Shown here piece after piece: positions 6,629-13,014 of a stretch of 18,697 bases of DNA; the stretch's first letter is position 1, and the number at the start of each line of letters is the position of its first letter. This DNA is from Candidatus Doudnabacteria bacterium RIFCSPHIGHO2_02_FULL_46_11 (GTDB lineage Bacteria; Patescibacteriota; Doudnabacteria; UBA920; 2-02-FULL-46-11): NCBI GenBank assembly GCA_001779955.1, contig MFES01000016.1, positions 17,720 through 36,416 of the forward strand. Direction: 5' to 3'. The position numbers were made by a program, and so were the translations under genes. The notes beneath the pieces were generated by a model. That model worked only from the letters and a program-made list of their open reading frames with translations, did no database searches and was not told the origin of the DNA.

Positions 6629-7417
6629 ATGAAGATCGGCGTATTTGATTCAGGGCTTGGAGGATTAGTCATACTTAAATCGCTCGTTAAGAGCTTGCCG
6701 GAGTATGATTATATTTATTTGGGCGATACTCAAAGAGTACCTTATGGCAATCGTTCGCCGGAAACTGTGTATCAGTTTTTAGAAGAAGCTGTAGATTATC
6801 TTTTTAAAAAAGACTGCGCCTTAATTATTGTGGCTTGCAACACTGCTTCGGCCGAGGCTTTGCGAAAAATTCAAGCTGTATATTTGCCCAAAAAATATCC
6901 TAATAGGCGGGTGCTCGGCGTTATTATACCTACGGCTGAAGCGGCTGTGGAGGGAAAGGTTAAAAGCGTTGGCGTGTTGGCAACAACCGGAACGGTAAAT
7001 TCCAAGGCTTATGTTAGAGAAATTAAAAAGCTCAATAATAACATCAAAGTAATACAGTCTGCCGCGCCCCTGCTTGTGCCGCTTATAGAGAATGATGCTT
7101 TAAGCTTTTCAGAAGATATAATAAAGCAATATTTAAAGCCTTTTAAAAGTAGCCAAGCCATTATTTTAGGCTGTACTCATTACCCGCTTTTGAAATCCAA
7201 AATAAAAAAATTTTCCGGAAAGCGCATTATTTCCCAGGACGAAATTATTCCTGAAAAATTTAAGAATTATTTGGTCCGTCATCCGGAGATGGGGAAGCGT
7301 TTAAGCAAAAACCGCCGTCGAGAGTTTTTAGTAACCGATTTAACCGAGCATTACAAATTGCTTGGCAGAAAATGGTTCGGACCGGCGCTAAAATTTAAAA
7401 AAGTTGCGATTACTTGA
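6629..7417 (+). CDS. murI: Glutamate racemase
   Basis: A 262-residue cytoplasmic enzyme that interconverts L- and D-glutamate, providing D-Glu for the MurD step of peptidoglycan synthesis. The family landmarks are all present: FDSGLGGL at 6-13, YLGDTQRVPYGNRS near 30-43, the first catalytic cysteine in VACNTAS (Cys70) and the second in LGCTHYPLL (Cys182), with the following Thr-His pair. Length matches typical MurI. The start at 6629 agrees with the canonical MKIGVFDSG N-terminus. Translation would start one base after the end of the conserved leader, without a Shine-Dalgarno sequence. It is monocistronic, with a hairpin immediately after the stop. Confidence 0.95.
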   Translation: MKIGVFDSGLGGLVILKSLVKSLPEYDYIYLGDTQRVPYGNRSPETVYQFLEEAVDYLFKKDCALIIVACNTASAEALRKIQAVYLPKKYPNRRVLGVIIPTAEAAVEGKVKSVGVLATTGTVNSKAYVREIKKLNNNIKVIQSAAPLLVPLIENDALSFSEDIIKQYLKPFKSSQAIILGCTHYPLLKSKIKKFSGKRIISQDEIIPEKFKNYLVRHPEMGKRLSKNRRREFLVTDLTEHYKLLGRKWFGPALKFKKVAIT

Positions 7418-7441
7418 ATTCTATAATTAATTCTAGAATTC
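7416..7441 (+). terminator. Hairpin at the end of the racemase gene
   Basis: GAATTCTA at 7416-7423 pairs with TAGAATTC at 7434-7441 around TAATTAATTC, starting within the stop codon. It is A+T-rich and has no T-tract, so it may stabilise a 3' end rather than terminate on its own. Confidence 0.35.
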
Positions 7442-7469
7442 CGGCCGCTGGATTTAATTAATTATTTAG

Positions 7470-7478
7470 TGGTAGTAT
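7470..7478 (+). promoter_or_regulatory. Extended -10 element of the first ABC gene
   Basis: TGGTAGTAT carries TG plus the hexamer TAGTAT (7473-7478). The ATG at 7486 comes seven bases later, again giving a predicted leaderless transcript with no Shine-Dalgarno sequence. Confidence 0.5.
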
Positions 7479-7485
7479 TATTGCT

Positions 7486-9240
7486 ATGCGACTTTTATTT
7501 GACTATATAAAACAGCATAAAAAGACCCTTATCGGAGCTTTGATTTTGGCCGCCATAAACCAGACTTTTTCTCTGCTTGACCCGCAGATTTTTCGCATTA
7601 TCATTGACCGCTATGCAATTCGGGCCGGCCAGATACCGGCCGAAGAATTTATACATGGCGTATTAATTTGGCTTCTGGCTTATATGGGCGTAGCTTTGGC
7701 TTCAAGAATCGCCAAGAACTTCCAGGACTATTACGTCAACGTTATTACCCAAAGAGTAGGCACAAAACTTTACGCTACAGGCGTGAACCATTCTTTCTCG
7801 CTGCCTTTTGGGGTGTTTGAGGACCAGCGAAGCGGGGAAATCCTTTTAAAGCTTCAGAAGGCCCGAACCGACTCGCAGGCCCTGATACAAAGCGCGATCA
7901 ACGTAGTATTCCTCACGGCTATCGGCATTATTTTTGTTTTGGTTTACGCGTTTATCGTGCATCCCTTCGTCGGCTTGGCTTTCTTTTCGGTCATACCGAT
8001 AATCACCGTGGTTACTTTTTTGATCAGCCGCCGCATTAAAGACGCGCAAAAGGAAATAGTCAGGGAATCGGCCGCTCTGGCCGGCGCCACCACCGAAACC
8101 ATACGCAACGTGGAGTTGGTAAAAAGTTTGGGGTTGGAAGGTCAGGAAGCCAACCGGCTGAATGCCGTAAATGAAAAAATATTGAGGCTTGAGCTCCGTA
8201 AAATTGTTTTAATCCGCTATTTAAGTTTCAGCCAAGGAACGCTGGTCAACGCTGTGCGCGCCGGGATTATGTTTTTAATGTTATGGCTAATGGCGACGAA
8301 TAGTATGACCTTGGGCGAGTTTTTCAGTCTGCTTTTTTATTCTTTCTACATTTTTAATCCTTTGTCTGAATTGACCAACGTTACTTCGCAGTATCAGGAG
8401 GCAAGAGCGAGCCTTGAGGCGCTGCAGGAAATTTTGTCCATTCCGCCTGAAGAAAAGCCTACAAAGCCTAGGCAGGTTGAAAGTTTGCGGAGCATTGAGT
8501 TTAGCCGCTTGAGTTTTCGTTATTCGCAGGGTGATACCGCATCAATAAAGAATGTAAGTTTCGGAATTCGGGCGGGGGAAACGGCGGCTTTTGTCGGCCC
8601 CTCCGGTTCGGGCAAGAGCACCTTGGTCAAATTAATTTTAGGTCTATACCAGCCAACGGAAGGCAACCTCTTTCTGAACGGCATTGATTCAAGAGAAATA
8701 GATTACGAAAATTTTAGACAAAAAATAGGCTATGTATCCCAGGACACGCAACTTTTTGCCGGAACGATTCGAGAAAATCTTTTGTTTATCAATCCCGCGG
8801 CTTCGGATGACGATTGCTTGCTGGCCTTAAAACATGCCGCAGCCTTGCCAATAGTTGAGCGAGGGGATAAGGGACTTGATACTAAAATAGGCGAGGGTGG
8901 CATTAAAATATCGGGTGGCGAGAAACAGCGTTTAGCCATTGCCCGCGCGCTTTTGCGCAACCCCGAACTGATTATTTTTGACGAGGCCACAAGTAGCCTT
9001 GATTCGATTACGGAAAAGGCCATCACCCAAACTATAAGGGATGTCGCGAAATATAGGCCGAATCTAATGACCATTCTTGTCGCCCACCGGCTCTCCACTG
9101 TTTTGCACGTCGATAAAATTTTTGTTCTGGAAAGTGGAAGCGTGATCGAGGAGGGCGCCCACCAGGAGTTGCTTAATAAGCAAAATCTTTATGCGGCACT
9201 CTGGCGCGAGCAGGGCGGAGTTGCTATAATCACCCCATAA
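7486..9240 (+). CDS. ABC exporter half-transporter (TMD-NBD), first of a tandem pair
   Basis: A 584-residue fused half-transporter. Residues 1-320 form a type-IV exporter membrane domain with about six helices. The nucleotide-binding domain follows with Walker A GPSGSGKS at 371-378, Q-loop VSQDTQLF, signature ISGGEKQRLAIARAL, Walker B LIIFDEATSSLD with the catalytic Glu, and H-loop VAHRLSTV. All ATPase residues are intact. Such proteins export lipids, drugs or peptides, and the substrate cannot be assigned. An equally long half-transporter follows 98 bases downstream, so a heterodimer is plausible, though each has canonical catalytic motifs and homodimers are equally possible. Confidence 0.93.
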   Translation: MRLLFDYIKQHKKTLIGALILAAINQTFSLLDPQIFRIIIDRYAIRAGQIPAEEFIHGVLIWLLAYMGVALASRIAKNFQDYYVNVITQRVGTKLYATGVNHSFSLPFGVFEDQRSGEILLKLQKARTDSQALIQSAINVVFLTAIGIIFVLVYAFIVHPFVGLAFFSVIPIITVVTFLISRRIKDAQKEIVRESAALAGATTETIRNVELVKSLGLEGQEANRLNAVNEKILRLELRKIVLIRYLSFSQGTLVNAVRAGIMFLMLWLMATNSMTLGEFFSLLFYSFYIFNPLSELTNVTSQYQEARASLEALQEILSIPPEEKPTKPRQVESLRSIEFSRLSFRYSQGDTASIKNVSFGIRAGETAAFVGPSGSGKSTLVKLILGLYQPTEGNLFLNGIDSREIDYENFRQKIGYVSQDTQLFAGTIRENLLFINPAASDDDCLLALKHAAALPIVERGDKGLDTKIGEGGIKISGGEKQRLAIARALLRNPELIIFDEATSSLDSITEKAITQTIRDVAKYRPNLMTILVAHRLSTVLHVDKIFVLESGSVIEEGAHQELLNKQNLYAALWREQGGVAIITP

Positions 9241-9250
9241 GAGGGCAGGA

Positions 9251-9310
9251 AAGACAAATTCATAAATTATAAAATAAAAGATACCCGAGTCTCGGGTAAT
9301 TTGTTGTCTT
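9251..9310 (+). terminator. Hairpin between the two ABC genes (terminator or attenuator)
   Basis: TACCCGAG at 9282-9289 pairs with CTCGGGTA at 9291-9298; in practice a 5-bp stem with a five-base loop is likely. An outer helix joins AAGACAAATT (9251-9260) with AATTTGTTGTCTT (9298-9310) with a three-base bulge. A T-rich stretch follows. It could reduce transcription into the second ABC gene, which has its own -10-like TAAATA at 9326-9331. Confidence 0.5.
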
Positions 9311-9325
9311 ATTTCATTTCAGAGT

Positions 9326-9331
9326 TAAATA
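9326..9331 (+). promoter_or_regulatory. -10-like hexamer before the second ABC gene
   Basis: TAAATATACAGGGATG closely resembles the TAAATATACGGGATG that ends both conserved leaders at 6617-6631 and 15119-15133. Here no matching 5' arm exists, which favours a promoter role for this short motif. The hexamer is seven bases before the ATG. Confidence 0.45.
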
Positions 9332-9338
9332 TACAGGG

Positions 9339-11093
9339 ATGAAGAATTATACTAGGCAGACCTATAAAATTTTCTGGAATCACGCCAAGCGTTATAAATT
9401 GGTTTTGTTTGTCATGATCATTGGTTTGATACTCGCGAATCTGGCTGAAGTTTATGCGCCGATTTGGTATAAGCGGCTAATCGATTTGGTTTCGTCCAAC
9501 CAGGCGGATAAATTTGACCAGGGCGTGCGCATCGTGATTTTTGCTTGGCTGACGCACATGATGGCCTGGCTTTTTTGGCGTATAAATACTTTCGTCAATA
9601 ATTATTTCCAACCGCGGGTAATGGCCGACCTCCTCAACACCTGCTTTAAATATTTACAGTTGCATTCCTTTACTTTTTTCAGTAACAATTTTGCCGGAAG
9701 CCTGGTCAAGAAAACCACGCGCTATGAAAGGTCTTTTGAGAACATCGCCGATCAAATGTATTGGCATATTGGCCAAACCGTTATTCGTTTTCTTCTCATT
9801 TTTGCGGTGATGTGGTGGGTAAATGTGTTGTTTGCTCTGATTTTGGCGGTATGGGTTGCACTTTATTTTTATCTGCATTTGAAATTCACTAATTTCAAAT
9901 TGAAATATGACATTCAAAAAGCTGAATTAGATTCCAAGATGTCAGGTTTTTTGGCAGACACCATTACCAACAACTTGAATATCAAATTTTTCGGCGGGTA
10001 TAAAAGGGAAAGCAAAAGCTTCGCCGATCTCAACGAAAAACACTATAAAATCAGAAAATGGACATGGGATTTGGCGGCCATGGCTGAAGCCGGGCAGTCT
10101 TTCATGATGGTGGCCTTGGAACTTCTACTGCTTTATGTTGCCTTGCGTTTGTGGCGAACCGGCGCGGTAACGGTTGGCGATTTTGTGCTTATTCAAGTTT
10201 ACCTGTCGCAGCTGTTTGGCCGGCTTTGGGAGCTTGGCCGGTACATCAGGCAGATTTATGAATCCTTGGCCGATGCCGAGGAGATGACCGAAATTTTGGT
10301 TGCGCCCCATGAAATTCAAGACCTGCCGGGGGCGGCGCAGCTTCGAGTTGAGAAAGGTGAAATAGATTTCAAAAGCATCACCTTCGGCTATTACGAAAAT
10401 ACAAACACCTTCAAGAAGTTCGATTTCAAAATCAGGGCAGGCGAAAGGGTGGCCCTGGTAGGTCCCAGCGGCGGCGGCAAAACTACCATTGTTAAACTTT
10501 TATTGCGATTTCATGATTTGGACAAAGGTGAAATTTCAATTGACGGCCAGGATATAAGCAAAATAACACAGGAATCACTGCGGGCTAATATTGCCTTGGT
10601 GCCGCAGGAACCGATTTTATTTCACCGCGGCTTAATGGAGAATATCCGCTATGCCAGACCAAATGCTACTGACCAAGAAGTTATAAAGGCCGCTAAGCTC
10701 GCCCACGCCCACGAGTTTATTTCCAGTTTTCCGGACGGATATGATACGTACGTTGGCGAACGCGGTATTAAACTATCAGGCGGGGAAAGGCAGCGCGTGG
10801 CCATTGCCCGGGCGATACTTAAGGATGCACCGATTTTTATTTTGGATGAGGCGACAAGTTCGCTTGATTCAGAATCGGAATTGTTTATTCAGGACGCCTT
10901 GCGCAATTTAATGAAAGGCAAAACTACGATTGTCGTTGCGCATAGGCTTTCTACTATAATGCAGATGGATAGAATTGTGGTTATAGAAAAGGGAAAGATA
11001 ATCGAAGAAGGCAAGCACGAAGAGTTGGTTAAAGCCAAGCAGGGGATTTACCAGAAACTCTGGAAAATCCAGGCTGGTGGCTTTGCGGAGTAG
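9339..11093 (+). CDS. ABC exporter half-transporter (TMD-NBD), second of a tandem pair
   Basis: A 584-residue half-transporter. The membrane domain spans about residues 20-310, with aromatic-rich helices such as MVALELLLLYVALRLW. The nucleotide-binding domain has Walker A GPSGGGKT at 375-382, Q-loop VPQEPILFH, signature LSGGERQRVAIARAIL, Walker B IFILDEATSSLD and H-loop VAHRLSTI, all canonical. Its membrane domain is clearly different from that of the preceding gene, so the pair is not a recent duplication. The substrate is unknown. Likely co-expressed with its neighbour, although a hairpin and a separate -10-like element lie between them. Confidence 0.93.
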   Translation: MKNYTRQTYKIFWNHAKRYKLVLFVMIIGLILANLAEVYAPIWYKRLIDLVSSNQADKFDQGVRIVIFAWLTHMMAWLFWRINTFVNNYFQPRVMADLLNTCFKYLQLHSFTFFSNNFAGSLVKKTTRYERSFENIADQMYWHIGQTVIRFLLIFAVMWWVNVLFALILAVWVALYFYLHLKFTNFKLKYDIQKAELDSKMSGFLADTITNNLNIKFFGGYKRESKSFADLNEKHYKIRKWTWDLAAMAEAGQSFMMVALELLLLYVALRLWRTGAVTVGDFVLIQVYLSQLFGRLWELGRYIRQIYESLADAEEMTEILVAPHEIQDLPGAAQLRVEKGEIDFKSITFGYYENTNTFKKFDFKIRAGERVALVGPSGGGKTTIVKLLLRFHDLDKGEISIDGQDISKITQESLRANIALVPQEPILFHRGLMENIRYARPNATDQEVIKAAKLAHAHEFISSFPDGYDTYVGERGIKLSGGERQRVAIARAILKDAPIFILDEATSSLDSESELFIQDALRNLMKGKTTIVVAHRLSTIMQMDRIVVIEKGKIIEEGKHEELVKAKQGIYQKLWKIQAGGFAE

Positions 11094-11111
11094 TTTTGAG
11101 CGGTAGCTCTT

Positions 11112-11151
11112 GAGTTTGCATTAGTCGTCGGCCGAAGAAAAGTGCAAACTT
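11112..11151. repeat. Hairpin with CGGCCG loop, copy 1
   Basis: AGTTTGCA at 11113-11120 pairs with TGCAAACT at 11143-11150, plus a G-T pair outside. The loop contains GTCGGCCGAAGA with the self-complementary CGGCCG at 11129-11134. Related hairpins are at 12008-12043 and 12065-12096. No T-tract follows, so it is not an obvious terminator. Confidence 0.55.
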
Positions 11152-11234
11152 TAGGGAGGAGAGTTTAAAAGGGCAGTGAGGCGAATCAATTATAGAGGAA
11201 TTGCAGAAAGCTATCAATTCACTTTTGTTTGCCG

Positions 11235-11240
11235 TATCAT
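11235..11240 (+). promoter_or_regulatory. -10-like hexamer for a leaderless start
   Basis: TATCAT sits six bases before the ATG at 11247. This favours MEKLF as the true N-terminus rather than the codon at 11229, which would precede the hexamer. Confidence 0.5.
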
Positions 11241-11246
11241 TATGTC

Positions 11247-12014
11247 ATGGAAAAACTATTCATAAAAAATCGCAAAGGGCAGAAAATTGCGGTAATCGTG
11301 GAAAAGCCGGAAAATCCAAAGGGCCTGGCTTTTGTGATGCATGGGCTTGGTAGTTGGAAAGAACGGCCTATAACAAATAGCCAAGCCGCCCCGTTCCTTA
11401 GCAACGGTTACACTGTAGTTCGCTTTGATACAACGAATAGTTATGGCGAAAGCGATGGGTCTTTGGATAAAGCCACAACTACTAACTATCTCGAAGATTT
11501 AGAAGACGTAATTTCTTGGGGTCAATCCCAGCCTTGGTATCAGGAACCTTTTATTTTATCCGGACATAGTCTCGGAGGAATTTGTACCGGAATTTATGCC
11601 GCAAAGCACCCTGAAAAAATTAAGGGCTGGAATCCTGTTGGTTCAGTTATTTCTGGGGAATTGCGTCTGCAACAGGATAAAAACCAGGAAGTTAAAACTC
11701 TTGGTTATAAAGATATATCTTATTGGGATAGTAATGGCCACGAGAAAGTTACTCGATTACCATTGTCTCATTTTGAAGATGCGTTGAAGTACAATCTGCT
11801 TGATGTTGTAGATAAATTAAGGATGCCGGTTCTTATTGTTATTGGTGAGCTAGATAGCGCGTTACCTCACCAATATCTGCTATATGAAAAGCTATCTGGT
11901 CCAAAAGAATTGGAAATAATAGCAAACGCACCCCATACTTTTGAGAAAAAAGATCATTTGGACAAACTGCAACAGTTACTTGATAGGTGGATAAAAAAGA
12001 CACTTAATAATTAA
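11247..12014 (+). CDS. Alpha/beta hydrolase
   Basis: A 255-residue cytoplasmic alpha/beta hydrolase. MHGLGSWKE carries the HG oxyanion motif, RFDTTNSYGESDG matches the usual strand and turn before the nucleophile helix, and the elbow is SGHSLGG with the catalytic Ser. ELDSALP supplies the Asp and the NAPHTF segment the His. It resembles serine aminopeptidase S33 / monoglyceride-lipase-like enzymes; the substrate is unknown. It is flanked by CGGCCG-loop hairpins on both sides and convergent with the minus-strand operon. Confidence 0.87.
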   Translation: MEKLFIKNRKGQKIAVIVEKPENPKGLAFVMHGLGSWKERPITNSQAAPFLSNGYTVVRFDTTNSYGESDGSLDKATTTNYLEDLEDVISWGQSQPWYQEPFILSGHSLGGICTGIYAAKHPEKIKGWNPVGSVISGELRLQQDKNQEVKTLGYKDISYWDSNGHEKVTRLPLSHFEDALKYNLLDVVDKLRMPVLIVIGELDSALPHQYLLYEKLSGPKELEIIANAPHTFEKKDHLDKLQQLLDRWIKKTLNN

Positions 12015-12043
12015 ACTTTTGTCGGCCGAGAGAAGTTTAATTA
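12008..12043. repeat. Hairpin with CGGCCG loop, copy 2
   Basis: TAATTAAACTT at 12008-12018 pairs perfectly over 11 bp with AAGTTTAATTA at 12033-12043. The loop carries GTCGGCCGAGAG with CGGCCG at 12023-12028. The 5' arm includes the stop codon of the hydrolase gene. Confidence 0.6.
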
Positions 12044-12064
12044 AATCGATAAAAAGATGAGAGT

Positions 12065-12096
12065 GCGCATTTGTTGACGGCCGTGAACAAATGCGC
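12065..12096. repeat. Hairpin with CGGCCG loop, copy 3
   Basis: GCGCATTTGTT at 12065-12075 pairs perfectly over 11 bp with AACAAATGCGC at 12086-12096. The ten-base loop holds CGGCCG at 12078-12083. It is directly followed by the terminator hairpin at 12098-12120. Confidence 0.6.
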
Positions 12097-12097
12097 A

Positions 12098-12120
12098 GGG
12101 GAGCCTTCGGGCTCCCCTTT
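12098..12120 (+). terminator. Strong tetraloop terminator between convergent units
   Basis: GGGGAGCC at 12098-12105 and GGCTCCCC at 12110-12117 form a perfect 8-bp stem with a TTCG loop, followed by TTT and then GCTTT on the plus strand. It should terminate plus-strand transcription from the hydrolase gene. On the minus strand it lies three bases after the stop of the last operon gene but lacks a good T-tract there. Confidence 0.85.
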
Positions 12121-12123
12121 GCT

Positions 12124-12489
12124 TTACCAACGCTCGGTGAGATAGCACCGCCAGCGCGCGCCCATCGGAACGTGGTTGTGCTGGATGCTACTGCCGGCGA
12201 AGACCACGCCGTCGACTTCCATGACCCATCCCCAGTCACGCCCTGGCGGGGCAATGCTGTTGACTTCGATCATGTAATCGTCGAGGTCCCTCCGGCTGGG
12301 GTCGTTGGAGAACCGGATCGTCAATCCGGCATCTTCGAGCGCTGTTTTAGCAGTTCCATCGCGCCAGGCTTTGCCCTGGAACTCATCCGGATCTTCCGGA
12401 ACGATCGGCGCGATGGATTCTTTACTGCAGCCAAGCGTTGTGGCCAGCGCGGTCAGCCCTATATTCCGTACGGCCCTGCGTCGGTTCAC
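12124..12489 (-). CDS. Lipoprotein-like DUF4430 (transcobalamin beta-domain-like) protein
   Basis: A 121-residue protein starting with GTG. The N-terminus MNRRRAVRNIGLTALATTLGC is basic then hydrophobic and ends in Cys21, a lipoprotein-like signal with an imperfect lipobox (TLGC). Residues about 48-118 resemble DUF4430: TALEDAGLTIRF, DDYMIEVNSI, WGWVMEVDG and PMGARWRCYL match the usual order ALxxAG, strand, GWxxxVNG and final strand. The start is fixed by a full Shine-Dalgarno sequence, AGGAGGT (complement of 12493-12499), unlike every other gene here. Base composition is visibly richer in G+C than its neighbours, suggesting transfer from another lineage. Last gene of the B12-riboswitch operon, 30 bases after the previous stop. 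The plus-strand frame over the same bases lacks such support. The domain call is from pattern recall. Confidence 0.55.
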   Translation of the reverse strand: MNRRRAVRNIGLTALATTLGCSKESIAPIVPEDPDEFQGKAWRDGTAKTALEDAGLTIRFSNDPSRRDLDDYMIEVNSIAPPGRDWGWVMEVDGVVFAGSSIQHNHVPMGARWRCYLTERW

Positions 12490-12492
12490 GAT

Positions 12493-12499
12493 ACCTCCT
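12493..12499 (-). promoter_or_regulatory. Full Shine-Dalgarno sequence
   Basis: Read on the minus strand this is AGGAGGT, three bases before the GTG start codon at 12489 and preceded by another T-A. It is the only complete anti-16S match noticed before a gene in the window and decides the start of the DUF4430-like gene. Confidence 0.7.
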
Positions 12500-12519
12500 A
12501 CGTGATGAGTGTGCGCCTA

Positions 12520-13011
12520 TTAAGCGCGGGAAGTAGGCTTATTTTTGGGCATCAAACTAGCGAGTCCTAGGCTTCCGAAAATCATAACGCCATAAATGGC
12601 GTATTCTACCCAGTCAACGTCTCCGGCCAGTTTCTTATTCGTTGAAATAGTTATCGGCACCTTAACGCCAACGGCAGCCTGAAGCTCGCGAAAATCGGTG
12701 GGCATGCCGACAATGGAAATATTCGTTTCCATTTTTTCCTGGCCGCCGCTTACATCAAGAACCAAAGTAATTTCTTCGCCCTGCTTTAGGGTAAAGTCAG
12801 TCGGTGAAATGCTGATGCGCTCCTTGTAGTCATCGGCATAGGCTTCAAACTTCAATGCCGATTCATCGGGATTGCGTACTACAAGCTTTACTTGTTTACC
12901 CTTGGCGGAATTTATCTGCACGTCGAACTCTGACGGCGTAACCTCAATACCTGCGGCAAAGCTTATTGCCGGTAAAAAAAGAAATGAAACAATAACTAGA
13001 AGCAGTCGCAT
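12520..13011 (-). CDS. Membrane-anchored Ig-like surface protein
   Basis: A 163-residue protein with a signal peptide (residues 1-19, MRLLLVIVSFLFLPAISFA), an extracytoplasmic beta-sandwich domain at about 20-125 (IEVTPSEFDVQINSAKGKQVKLVVRN and later DFTLKQGEEITLVLDV, typical of Ig-like or PapD-like strands), and a C-terminal transmembrane segment at about 136-155 followed by a short basic tail (KNKPTSRA). No LPXTG motif is present. No specific family was recognised. The gene begins three bases after the stop of the transcobalamin-like gene, so they are co-transcribed under the same riboswitch. A reasonable inference is that it tethers or positions the secreted binding protein at the cell surface; its domain resembles the C-terminal domain of that neighbour. 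Confidence 0.65.
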   Translation of the reverse strand: MRLLLVIVSFLFLPAISFAAGIEVTPSEFDVQINSAKGKQVKLVVRNPDESALKFEAYADDYKERISISPTDFTLKQGEEITLVLDVSGGQEKMETNISIVGMPTDFRELQAAVGVKVPITISTNKKLAGDVDWVEYAIYGVMIFGSLGLASLMPKNKPTSRA

Positions 13012-13014
13012 AAA

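Noticed and set aside
8730..9098. Minus-strand open frame inside the first ABC gene
   Set aside because: It is the antisense shadow of a highly conserved nucleotide-binding domain with no independent support.
12091..12570. Plus-strand open frame of 159 codons opposite the DUF4430-like gene
   Set aside because: It begins inside the terminator region and overlaps two minus-strand genes. The minus frame has a full Shine-Dalgarno sequence, a signal peptide and a recognisable domain; long antisense frames are expected in GC-rich DNA.
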